From an uncultured Porphyromonadaceae bacterium (GTDB lineage Bacteria > Bacteroidota > Bacteroidia > Bacteroidales > Muribaculaceae), in contig CAMWXO010000013.1 of the NCBI GenBank assembly GCA_947178245.1, forward strand, positions 1 to 21,292: a stretch of DNA of 21,292 nt, read 5' to 3'. A program made the position numbers and the translations under genes. Below, one piece after another: positions 8,539-14,385 of this stretch (position 1 is the first letter of the stretch; each line of letters opens with the position of its first letter). The notes under the pieces were generated by a model. It was given only the letters and a program-made list of their open reading frames with translations, did no database searches and was not told where the DNA came from.

Positions 8539-8570
8539 ATTTGAATGTTTAAGTTGCGCATTTGAACATG
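8539..8570 (+). repeat. Direct repeat ATTTGAA with 21-bp spacing
   Basis: ATTTGAATG at 8539 and ATTTGAACATG at 8560 start exactly 21 bp apart, two helical turns, as in paired half-sites of AraC-type activators. The first copy overlaps the palindrome CAAATTTG (8536-8543). The pair lies 92 and 71 bases upstream of the TAATTTTG box at 8631. It is a candidate operator for the adjacent HTCS; binding is inferred only. Confidence 0.35.
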
Positions 8571-8630
8571 CGGGCGATAAAGAGGGATAAATCTTCTACG
8601 TACCTATATGTCGGTCTGCTGAAATCTTAC

Positions 8631-8638
8631 TAATTTTG
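8631..8638 (+). promoter_or_regulatory. Candidate promoter -7 box in the large gap
   Basis: TAATTTTG fits the Bacteroidetes TAnnTTTG consensus. It is the first such box after the HTCS terminator and lies just before the stretch of nested helices starting at 8645, so it would start an RNA near 8643-8645. The -33 region has no clear TTTG; activator dependence through the 8539-8570 repeats is possible. Confidence 0.45.
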
Positions 8639-8712
8639 CATCCGTAAAGGAGAGGAAATAATTCACGTTTCTTCACCGTGGCGCAGAGGCTTCCCGGGCT
8701 CCTTTATGATAA

Positions 8713-8824
8713 ATAAGATGATGTTTTTAGTAATGATTGATTATAGGTTTAGTTATTAGGTACCCTTGTTGTGGCTGGTGTGCGTGAGCATACCAGCCGG
8801 CAACTCACCTTCTCCTCATCTTAT
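8713..8824 (+). other. Nested RNA domain with GNRA tetraloop hairpin
   Basis: The outer helix is ATAAGATGA (8713-8721) with TCATCTTAT (8816-8824), 9 bp. Nested inside are AGGT (8758-8761) with ACCT (8807-8810), GTTG (8768-8771) with CAAC (8801-8804), and GGCTGGTGTGC (8773-8783) with GCATACCAGCC (8788-8798), which pairs over 11 bp with one G-U and is capped by GTGA, a GNRA tetraloop. All four helices nest without conflict. There is no T-run after the hairpin, so it is not a terminator. Confidence 0.5.
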
Positions 8825-8916
8825 AACGAAATCCTGTTGAAATTCAATCTTCCTTGCGTTGAGCGGGGTAAACATCAGCCAAACCAACGCCAACTCATAA
8901 AATATGTATATATGGT

Positions 8917-8975
8917 GCATCCGTAGCCTGCGGGGCTTGAATCGTAAGCCCTGATGTTCTCAGGCTTCGTGATGC
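8917..8975 (+). other. Three stacked helices with a competing hairpin
   Basis: GCATC (8917-8921) pairs with GATGC (8971-8975), GCCTG (8926-8930) with CAGGC (8961-8965), and GGGCTT (8933-8938) with AAGCCC (8946-8951). An alternative hairpin CCTGA (8950-8954) with TCAGG (8960-8964) would use the same CAGG and break the middle and inner helices. Two mutually exclusive folds are what a regulatory RNA needs, but the sequence alone does not prove switching. Confidence 0.4.
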
Positions 8976-9044
8976 TGAAAGTCCAATTATCGCTAAGCGC
9001 ATTGCGCACGTGAATCCAAACTCTAATCCGATCAGTTAGTTGAG

Positions 9045-9080
9045 ATGGAGGGAAGAGGCCTTAGGTCTTTTCCCTCTCAT
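9045..9080 (+). other. Long hairpin in the large gap
   Basis: GAGGGAAGAGGCC (9048-9060) pairs with GGTCTTTTCCCTC (9064-9076) over 13 bp with two G-U pairs and the loop TTA. ATG (9045-9047) with CAT (9078-9080) extends it past one bulged T. The stem lacks a clean 3' T-run. It may close the candidate RNA, act as an mRNA-stabilising element or be a processing site. Confidence 0.45.
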
Positions 9081-9214
9081 GGTATAAAGAGGTTCCCGTC
9101 TCACGCTGCCTGAAGGCATTTGCATCTGATGTGGTCTGAAGTTTTTTTCGTCTTCCGGGGTCAGAAGGGGTGGGGTTGTGGCTGAGCCGCATTGAAGCGA
9201 TTCATGTGTCACGG

Positions 9215-9235
9215 AAGCAGCCCCGGGGTGCTTTT
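9215..9235 (+). terminator. Weak candidate terminator
   Basis: AAGCA (9215-9219) pairs with TGCTT (9229-9233), with a bulged G and CC/GG inside, loop CCGG, ending in TTTT (9232-9235). It would end a transcript from the 8631 promoter about 180 bases before the GH43 promoter box. The T-run is short and the stem interrupted. The only other T-run nearby (9142-9148) has no convincing stem before it. Confidence 0.3.
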
Positions 9236-9280
9236 CGGGCTCCTCCTGTCGCTTCCCGGCCTCGGATGAAGTCGTAGTTT

Positions 9281-9300
9281 GAAACGTTTCTGATTATCAG
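9281..9300. promoter_or_regulatory. Two adjacent palindromes upstream of the operon
   Basis: GAAACGTTTC (9281-9290) is a perfect 10-bp palindrome, directly followed by CTGAT-T-ATCAG (9290-9300), a perfect 11-base inverted repeat. They lie about 130-150 bases before the predicted operon start site. They may be protein-binding sites, but no known motif was recognised. Confidence 0.3.
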
Positions 9301-9315
9301 TGAACTATGATTTTT

Positions 9316-9365
9316 ATGATACGAAAGTGTACGGATTTGATACAGTTAAATGTGCGATTGTTACA
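9316..9365 (+). promoter_or_regulatory. Three direct repeats in exact 21-bp phase, candidate HTCS operator
   Basis: ATGATACG (9316-9323), TTGATACA (9337-9344) and TTGTTACA (9358-9365) share TGnTAC at exactly 21-bp steps. AraC-family activators commonly bind direct repeats about two helical turns apart, and the regulator encoded just upstream has an AraC-type domain. The repeats end 51 bases before the TAAATTTG box at 9417, about -114, -93 and -72 from the predicted start site. This is the best candidate for the operator that links the HTCS to the xylan operon; binding is inferred. Confidence 0.5.
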
Positions 9366-9375
9366 AATTGTGACA
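9359..9375. promoter_or_regulatory. 17-base near-palindrome overlapping the third direct repeat
   Basis: TGTTACAA-A-TTGTGACA is symmetric except for one T/G position. Its centre (9367) is about 62-64 bases before the predicted start site, a common place for an activator. It shares TGTTACA with the third 21-bp repeat, so two regulators may compete or the symmetry may be incidental. Confidence 0.35.
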
Positions 9376-9387
9376 TATATAATAGCG

Positions 9388-9399
9388 TCACGCGCGTGA
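9388..9399. promoter_or_regulatory. Perfect 12-bp palindrome in the -37 region
   Basis: TCACGCGCGTGA is perfectly symmetric and centred about 23 bases before the TAAATTTG box, where the -33 element should be; no TTTG is seen at that place. A dimeric protein bound here would either replace the -33 contact or block the polymerase. Confidence 0.4.
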
Positions 9400-9416
9400 A
9401 GATGAATCAAAATTGC

Positions 9417-9424
9417 TAAATTTG
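9417..9424 (+). promoter_or_regulatory. Candidate promoter -7 box of the GH43-xus operon
   Basis: TAAATTTG matches TAnnTTTG exactly and lies 20 bases before the GH43 start codon, giving an expected start site near 9430 and a leader of only about 15 bases. The -33 element is absent or poor, which suits an activator-dependent promoter. The upstream repeats and palindromes cluster within 140 bases of it. Confidence 0.65.
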
Positions 9425-9444
9425 CGTCATTAATTCAAACAGAC

Positions 9445-11169
9445 ATGAAATTCAAACTAACCAACATCGCTCTCGCTCTCGGTTGCATCGCCGTTCTCAC
9501 GGGGTGCAGGTCGAAAGCCACGACTATCGCCCCCCAAAGTTCAGTGGCGATATTCGACTCGTTCAGCTATGTCGGCGACGATGCGTTCTACAAGGAAAAT
9601 CCCCTGCCCGATGAAGGATCGTACTACAACCCGGTGCTGGCCGGATGGTATTCCGACCCCTCCATCTGCACAAACGGTAAAGGCGACTACTTCCTCGTGA
9701 CCTCAACTTTCACATTCTTCCCCGGAGTGCCTATCTTCCACAGCCGCGATCTCGTGAACTGGACTCAGGTTGGCCACGTGCTCAGCCGTCCGTCGCAGCT
9801 CGTCAATATGGAGAAACAGCATGTCAGCGGCGGCATATTCGCTCCCGATATCGCCTACAACCCCGCCAACGAAACCTACTACATGGTCACCACCAACGTG
9901 GGTGCGGGCAATTTCTTCGTGAAGACAAAGGATCCTTTCGGCGAGTGGAGCGATCCCATCATGCTGCCTGAAGTGGCCGGCATCGACCCCGCTTTCTTCT
10001 TCGACGAAGATGGCAAGGGCTATATCGTGAACAACGATGACGCTCCCGACGGAAAGGCCGAATACGACGGCCACCGCACCGTGCGCGTGGTGGAGTTTGA
10101 CCCTGCCACCGACAAATGCGTAGGCGAGCGCAAGATCGTGATCAACAAAGGTTCCCGCCCCGAGGAAAAACCCATCTGGTGCGAGGGCCCGCACATATAT
10201 AATGTAGACGGCACCTATTATCTCATGACCGCCGAGGGCGGCACGAGCGACTGGCACAGCGAGGTGATCTACAGAGGCCCCACACCCTTCGGCCCCTACA
10301 CCGCCTGGGAAGGCAACCCCATCCTCACGCAGCGCACGCTCGATAAGGACAGGGTAAATCCCGTCACCTGCGCCGGGCACGCCGACCTCGTCAAGACTCC
10401 CGAAGGGGAGTGGTGGGGAGTATTCCTCGCATGCCGCCCTGTGGCTGATAATAAGGAGAATCTCGGCCGCGAGACTTTCATGCTTCCCGTGAAATGGACT
10501 GAAGACGGATGGCCCCGATTCGTGGAGAACGGCGCCGAGGTGCCCCTCATGGCAACCCGCGACGGAGTCAAGAGAGGCGACAAACTTACATTCGGAAACT
10601 ACGAGCGTCAGGAGAACTTCACCGACTCCGTGCTCGGCTGCGAGTGGATGACCCTGCGTGGCAACGCTGCCGATTACTATTCCCTCTCGAAGAATCCCGG
10701 GCGGCTCACCATGAAGTGCGCCGACGTGAAGTCGAGCGAGAAGGCCGTGCTTCCCTACGTGTGCCGCCGCATCTGCCATCATAACTTCACGGCAGACACG
10801 CATCTCACGTTCGTGCCCGAGACCGACGGCCAGCTTGCCGGCATTCTGCTGCTGAAAGACGAGAGCCATCAATATATGCTCGCGCGCACGCGTCATGGCG
10901 AGGAGCACAAGCTTGAGGTGAGGAAGATTGCCGAAGACGGAGTGCATACCATCGCGGCAGTCCCCGTAGACCCCTCACTCGCCGACGTAGACTTCAGGGT
11001 CACCGGCAAGGGCCTCAGATACGGCTTCCACTACAGCACCGACGGAGGCAAGAACTGGAATCTGCTGGCCGACGACGTTGATGCCGGCTTCACCTCCACC
11101 GGAGTGGCGGGCGGCTTCACCGGCACGGTGGTGGGCATGTATGCCTCGGCCGCCGAGAATATCGACTGA
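9445..11169 (+). CDS. GH43 beta-xylosidase / alpha-arabinofuranosidase-type lipoprotein
   Basis: The 574-residue protein starts with a lipoprotein signal (lipobox LTGC, lipidated Cys21), so it is anchored in a membrane, possibly at the cell surface. The GH43 five-bladed propeller covers about residues 60-370 and shows the three catalytic acids: base D71 in NPVLAGWYSDPS, pKa modulator D181 in AGIDPAFFFDEDG, and acid E247 in WCEGPHIYNVDGTYYLMTAEGG. The C-terminal part (about 385-570, REN FTDSVLGCEWMTLRG to FTGTVVGMYAS) is the beta-sandwich typical of GH43 xylosidases. The enzyme should release xylose or arabinose from xylan oligosaccharides; which of these cannot be decided by eye. It is the first gene of the operon, 33 bases before the first SusC gene. 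The start at 9445 is supported by the promoter box 20 bases upstream and by the signal peptide. Confidence 0.92.
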   Translation: MKFKLTNIALALGCIAVLTGCRSKATTIAPQSSVAIFDSFSYVGDDAFYKENPLPDEGSYYNPVLAGWYSDPSICTNGKGDYFLVTSTFTFFPGVPIFHSRDLVNWTQVGHVLSRPSQLVNMEKQHVSGGIFAPDIAYNPANETYYMVTTNVGAGNFFVKTKDPFGEWSDPIMLPEVAGIDPAFFFDEDGKGYIVNNDDAPDGKAEYDGHRTVRVVEFDPATDKCVGERKIVINKGSRPEEKPIWCEGPHIYNVDGTYYLMTAEGGTSDWHSEVIYRGPTPFGPYTAWEGNPILTQRTLDKDRVNPVTCAGHADLVKTPEGEWWGVFLACRPVADNKENLGRETFMLPVKWTEDGWPRFVENGAEVPLMATRDGVKRGDKLTFGNYERQENFTDSVLGCEWMTLRGNAADYYSLSKNPGRLTMKCADVKSSEKAVLPYVCRRICHHNFTADTHLTFVPETDGQLAGILLLKDESHQYMLARTRHGEEHKLEVRKIAEDGVHTIAAVPVDPSLADVDFRVTGKGLRYGFHYSTDGGKNWNLLADDVDAGFTSTGVAGGFTGTVVGMYASAAENID

Positions 11170-11177
11170 TTTTTTTT
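11145..11177 (+). promoter_or_regulatory. Small hairpin and T8 tract at the GH43/xusA boundary
   Basis: CTCGG (11145-11149), loop CCG and CCGAG (11153-11157) lie at the end of the GH43 frame, and eight T's (11170-11177) follow directly after its stop codon. The 12-base gap between stem and T-run is too long for a standard terminator, but partial stopping or 3' processing here could set GH43 and SusC levels apart. No TAnnTTTG box occurs in the 33-base gap. Confidence 0.25.
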
Positions 11178-11202
11178 CCATTATACATTAAGATTTAATA
11201 AC

Positions 11203-14200
11203 ATGAAAGATGTAAAGAAAACATTTCGTTACATTGCGTTGCTGGTGACTATGCTGGTGACGGGCGCGATAAGTGCCCGGGCCGAATTAGTCAAAGGTAA
11301 CGTCGTCGATGAGCAGGGCGAACCGCTCATCGGCGTGACTGTGCGTGTGTCAGGCCTCGCGGGAGGTACTGTCACCGACATCGATGGCAATTACTCCATC
11401 GACGTGCCTAACTTAAAGAAGAGCGACCTTATCTTCTCCTACGTCGGCATGACCGAGATCAAGGAGGAAGTTAAGGGCCGCACTCTCATCAACGTGGTCA
11501 TGAAGGAGAACTCCGACATGCTCGACGAAGTCGTGGTCGTTGGTTACGGTCAGCAGAAGAAAGCTTCTGTGGTCGGTGCCATCACGCAGACCTCCGGCGA
11601 AGTGCTCGAGCGCGCTGCCGGTGTCCACGACCTCAGTGCCGCCCTCACCGGTAACCTCCCCGGCGTGGTTACGGTTCAGTCTTCCGGTATGCCCGGCGAC
11701 GAGAGCGCTGAAATCACCATCCGTGGTGCTTCATCATGGAACAACTCCAAGCCGCTCGTTCTTGTCGACGGCGTTGAGCGCGAGATGAGCACTGTCGATG
11801 TAAGCTCAGTGAAGTCTATCTCCGTGCTGAAAGACGCATCCGCAACCGCCGTCTATGGTGTGAAGGGTGCTAACGGTGTCATCCTCATCACTACCCGCCG
11901 TGGTCAGGAAGGACGCGCCAAGATCGACGTAGGCTTCACCGCTACCATGAAGACCGTGTCAAGACTTCCCGACAAGTACGACTCCTACGGAGCCCTCAAG
12001 ATGAGGAACTACTCCGTGATGCACGAGCTTGCCCTGAATCCCGATTCATGGGGCTACATGACTCCCGAGGCTACCCTGCTGAAATATGCAAATCCCGCAA
12101 ATCTCGAGGAGTCCGAGCGTTACCCCAACGTAGACTGGCAGAAAGAGCTCTTTAAGGATCACGCCATGGCTTACAATGCCAACGTAGCTATCTCCGGCGG
12201 TACGAAGTTCGTGCGCTACTACGCAGTCATCGACTTCGTGAACGAGGGTGACCTTTTCCGTAAGATCGACAACGGACGCGGTTATCAGCCCGGTTTCGGC
12301 TACAACCGTATCAACGCCCGCTCAAACCTCGACTTCTCGCTCACAAAGACAACTACTTTGAAGGTGAATATCGCAGGCTCCAACGGCGTGAAGAAATCTA
12401 CATGGCCGGAGGATTCAAGCAATTTCAATCAGAGCAGCTGGCAAGACCAGCAGATCTGGGCCGGTGTCTACAACATCCCGAGCAACGCGTTCCTTCCCCG
12501 CTATTCCGACGGCAGCTGGGGCTTCCAGCCGCTGTTCGCATCGCAGTGTGCCAACTCGGCATTTAAGCTTGCTACAGGTGGTGCGTTCAAGACCACCACA
12601 ACCCGCATCAACACCGACTTCTCTCTTGAGCAGGATCTTTCCTTCATCACCAAAGGCCTCTCCGCCCGCGGTCTTATCTCCTGGGACAACACATTCGTTC
12701 AGTCTCGAGAAGGTGTCAGTGAAGGATACGACAGCAGTGCCGTTCAAAAATGGATCAATCCTGATACAGGTGTCGTAACTTCGCAGCCTGACCGCAACCT
12801 CTATACTCAGTATAAACCTGAAGGCACCAACAACTGGGGTACAAGTGGAGGTAGCGTTAATGACTGGGCCACGGTACGTAACCTTTACTATCAGGTGCAG
12901 CTCAACTGGAACCGTGAGTTCGGCAAGAACAATGTCGGCGCAACTGCCGTATGGAACCGTCAGGAGGTGGCCACCGGTAACATGATTCCCATCCATCGTG
13001 AGGACTGGGTGTTCCGTGCCACATATAACTTCGACGACCGTTACTTCGCTGAATACAACGGCGCCTACAACGGCTCGGAGAAATTCGGCAAGGGCTTCCG
13101 TTTCGGTTTCTTCAATTCAGGCGCTATCGGATGGCGTCCCTCCCAGGAGAAGTTCTGGAGCGCCATCGGCCTCGACAAGTGGTGGCAGGAACTCAAGATC
13201 CGTGCTTCATACGGTGAGATCGGTGACGACTCCGGCGACCGCTTCCTCTATATGGATCAGTGGGCATACGGCGGCAACACCCAGATGGGTATTCAGCAAA
13301 GCAACTTCTGGGGCGGCTACGAGAACGGTTCGCTCTATACGTTCTACCGCCAGAGCGCTCTCGGCAACCCCAACGCCCACTGGGAGAAAGTGGCAAAATA
13401 CAACCTCGGTATCGACTTCTCGTTCCTCAACGGCATGTTTGCCGGTACTGTCGAACTCTTCAAGGATAAGCGTAAGGACATCCTGATCAAGGGTGGTGAG
13501 CGCTCAATGCCATCTTATTTCGGCCAGACTCCTCCGACGGCTAACCTCGGTAAGGCAGAAGTGTCGGGTTATGAACTCGAACTCCGCTTCAACAAGCAGA
13601 TCAATGCCGACATGCGTGTATGGGCTAATGCAGCCATGACTCATGCAGCCAACAAGGTTCTTGAACGTGATGACCCTGCCAAGATGCCTGACTATCAGAA
13701 GAAAGCCGGCTACATCATCAACCAAACCCACAGCTACATCTCGGGCCAGTTCCTCAACTCTTGGGATGCCATATATGGCTCTCCCGCCCATGACATCAAC
13801 GACGCAGCGCGTCTGCCGGGCGACTACTACATCGTCGACTTCAACGGTGATGGTCTTGTAGACGTTCTTGACAACGCTCCCTACGGATACTCCGGCACTC
13901 CGCAGAACACTTACAACGCTACGGTAGGCTTAGAGTGGAAAGGCTTCAGCTGCTTCGCTCAGTTCTACGGCGTTACAGGTGTGACCCGCGACGTGAACCT
14001 CAATTCGTTTATCAACCACCTCGACAATGTCTATAACCTTGGCAAGTGGTGGGATGGCGAGAGCTATGCAGGTGATGTTATCATTCCCCGCTTCTATCGT
14101 GCTGAGAACGATTACTACAGGGGCACACAGTTCTGGTATGACGCCTCATATTTCCGCATCAAGAACGTCGAGGTGGCCTACACCTGGACAAGCGGATGGG

Positions 14201-14367
14201 TGAAGAAGATCGGTCTCGACTATCTCAAGGTCTTCCTCAACGGCAACAACCTCTACCTCTGGACCCGCATGCCCGACGACCGCGAGAACAACTTCTCCGG
14301 TAGCTCAGGCTCAGGTGCATATCCTACGATGCGTCGCTTCAACTTCGGCATCAAGTTCAACCTTTAA
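11203..14367 (+). CDS. xusA: SusC-like TonB-dependent transporter, first copy (XusA-like)
   Basis: This 1054-residue outer-membrane protein has a signal peptide (about 1-27, SARA before ELV), a carboxypeptidase-regulatory-like domain (about 28-105, GNVVDEQGEPLIGVTVRVSG and GTVTDIDGNYSI), a TonB box (EVVVVGYG, 109-116), a plug domain (about 120-240, PLVLVDGVER and ASATAVYGVKGANGVILITT) and a long beta-barrel ending in FNFGIKFNL with the terminal aromatic/hydrophobic pattern. An Asp-rich calcium-type loop DFNGDGLVD begins at D879. It imports oligosaccharides through the outer membrane together with the SusD lipoprotein encoded 18 bases downstream. The symbol rests on the gene order SusC-SusD-SusC-SusD-SGBP beside xylan enzymes, which matches the xus cluster of Prevotella and Bacteroides as I remember it; single-protein identity was not tested. 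Confidence 0.95.
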   Translation: MKDVKKTFRYIALLVTMLVTGAISARAELVKGNVVDEQGEPLIGVTVRVSGLAGGTVTDIDGNYSIDVPNLKKSDLIFSYVGMTEIKEEVKGRTLINVVMKENSDMLDEVVVVGYGQQKKASVVGAITQTSGEVLERAAGVHDLSAALTGNLPGVVTVQSSGMPGDESAEITIRGASSWNNSKPLVLVDGVEREMSTVDVSSVKSISVLKDASATAVYGVKGANGVILITTRRGQEGRAKIDVGFTATMKTVSRLPDKYDSYGALKMRNYSVMHELALNPDSWGYMTPEATLLKYANPANLEESERYPNVDWQKELFKDHAMAYNANVAISGGTKFVRYYAVIDFVNEGDLFRKIDNGRGYQPGFGYNRINARSNLDFSLTKTTTLKVNIAGSNGVKKSTWPEDSSNFNQSSWQDQQIWAGVYNIPSNAFLPRYSDGSWGFQPLFASQCANSAFKLATGGAFKTTTTRINTDFSLEQDLSFITKGLSARGLISWDNTFVQSREGVSEGYDSSAVQKWINPDTGVVTSQPDRNLYTQYKPEGTNNWGTSGGSVNDWATVRNLYYQVQLNWNREFGKNNVGATAVWNRQEVATGNMIPIHREDWVFRATYNFDDRYFAEYNGAYNGSEKFGKGFRFGFFNSGAIGWRPSQEKFWSAIGLDKWWQELKIRASYGEIGDDSGDRFLYMDQWAYGGNTQMGIQQSNFWGGYENGSLYTFYRQSALGNPNAHWEKVAKYNLGIDFSFLNGMFAGTVELFKDKRKDILIKGGERSMPSYFGQTPPTANLGKAEVSGYELELRFNKQINADMRVWANAAMTHAANKVLERDDPAKMPDYQKKAGYIINQTHSYISGQFLNSWDAIYGSPAHDINDAARLPGDYYIVDFNGDGLVDVLDNAPYGYSGTPQNTYNATVGLEWKGFSCFAQFYGVTGVTRDVNLNSFINHLDNVYNLGKWWDGESYAGDVIIPRFYRAENDYYRGTQFWYDASYFRIKNVEVAYTWTSGWVKKIGLDYLKVFLNGNNLYLWTRMPDDRENNFSGSSGSGAYPTMRRFNFGIKFNL

Positions 14368-14385
14368 TTCAGGATAACAACTACA

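Larger units (their letters stand above)
8643..9080 (+). ncRNA. Candidate structured non-coding RNA (unknown class)
   Basis: No convincing protein frame exists here, yet much of the + strand folds into local nested helices. (1) TAAAGGAG 8645-8652 with CTCCTTTA 8699-8706. (2) A domain 8713-8824 closed by 9 bp and holding a GNRA-capped 11-bp hairpin. (3) GCGTTG 8856-8861 with CAACGC 8885-8890. (4) A three-helix stack 8917-8975. (5) A 13-bp hairpin 9048-9076. A TAnnTTTG box precedes it at 8631; the end is uncertain, and a possible stop is the hairpin at 9215-9235. I checked by eye for features of tmRNA, RNase P RNA, SRP RNA, tRNA, 6S RNA and the TPP riboswitch and did not recognise any. It could be an independent RNA or a long leader of the GH43-xus operon. 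Chance folding cannot be excluded without alignment. Confidence 0.35.

Noticed and set aside
8323..8544. 73-codon + frame crossing the end of the HTCS gene
   Set aside because: It starts inside the AraC domain in another frame and runs through the terminator hairpin; no sign of a real protein.
8773..8798. The 11-bp hairpin as a transcription terminator
   Set aside because: It is followed by GGCAACTCACC, with no T-run, and carries a GNRA loop nested in a larger fold.
8917..8975. tRNA-like cloverleaf
   Set aside because: The helices are nested in one stack, with no separate arms, no anticodon arm and no T-loop GTTC motif at the right place.
9142..9148. T7 run as a rho-independent terminator
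   Set aside because: The preceding bases form only 3-4 bp stems; the small hairpin around 9107-9118 is more than 20 bases away.
9703..10947. Long open frame on the - strand (414 codons) inside the GH43 gene
   Set aside because: Antisense to a gene with all GH43 catalytic motifs. The high G+C of the sense codons keeps this frame open; no family signature is visible.
11170..11177. T8 tract as a full terminator between GH43 and xusA
   Set aside because: The nearest stem has only 5 bp and ends 12 bases before the tract, and the 33-base gap shows no new promoter for xusA, so the genes are more likely cotranscribed.
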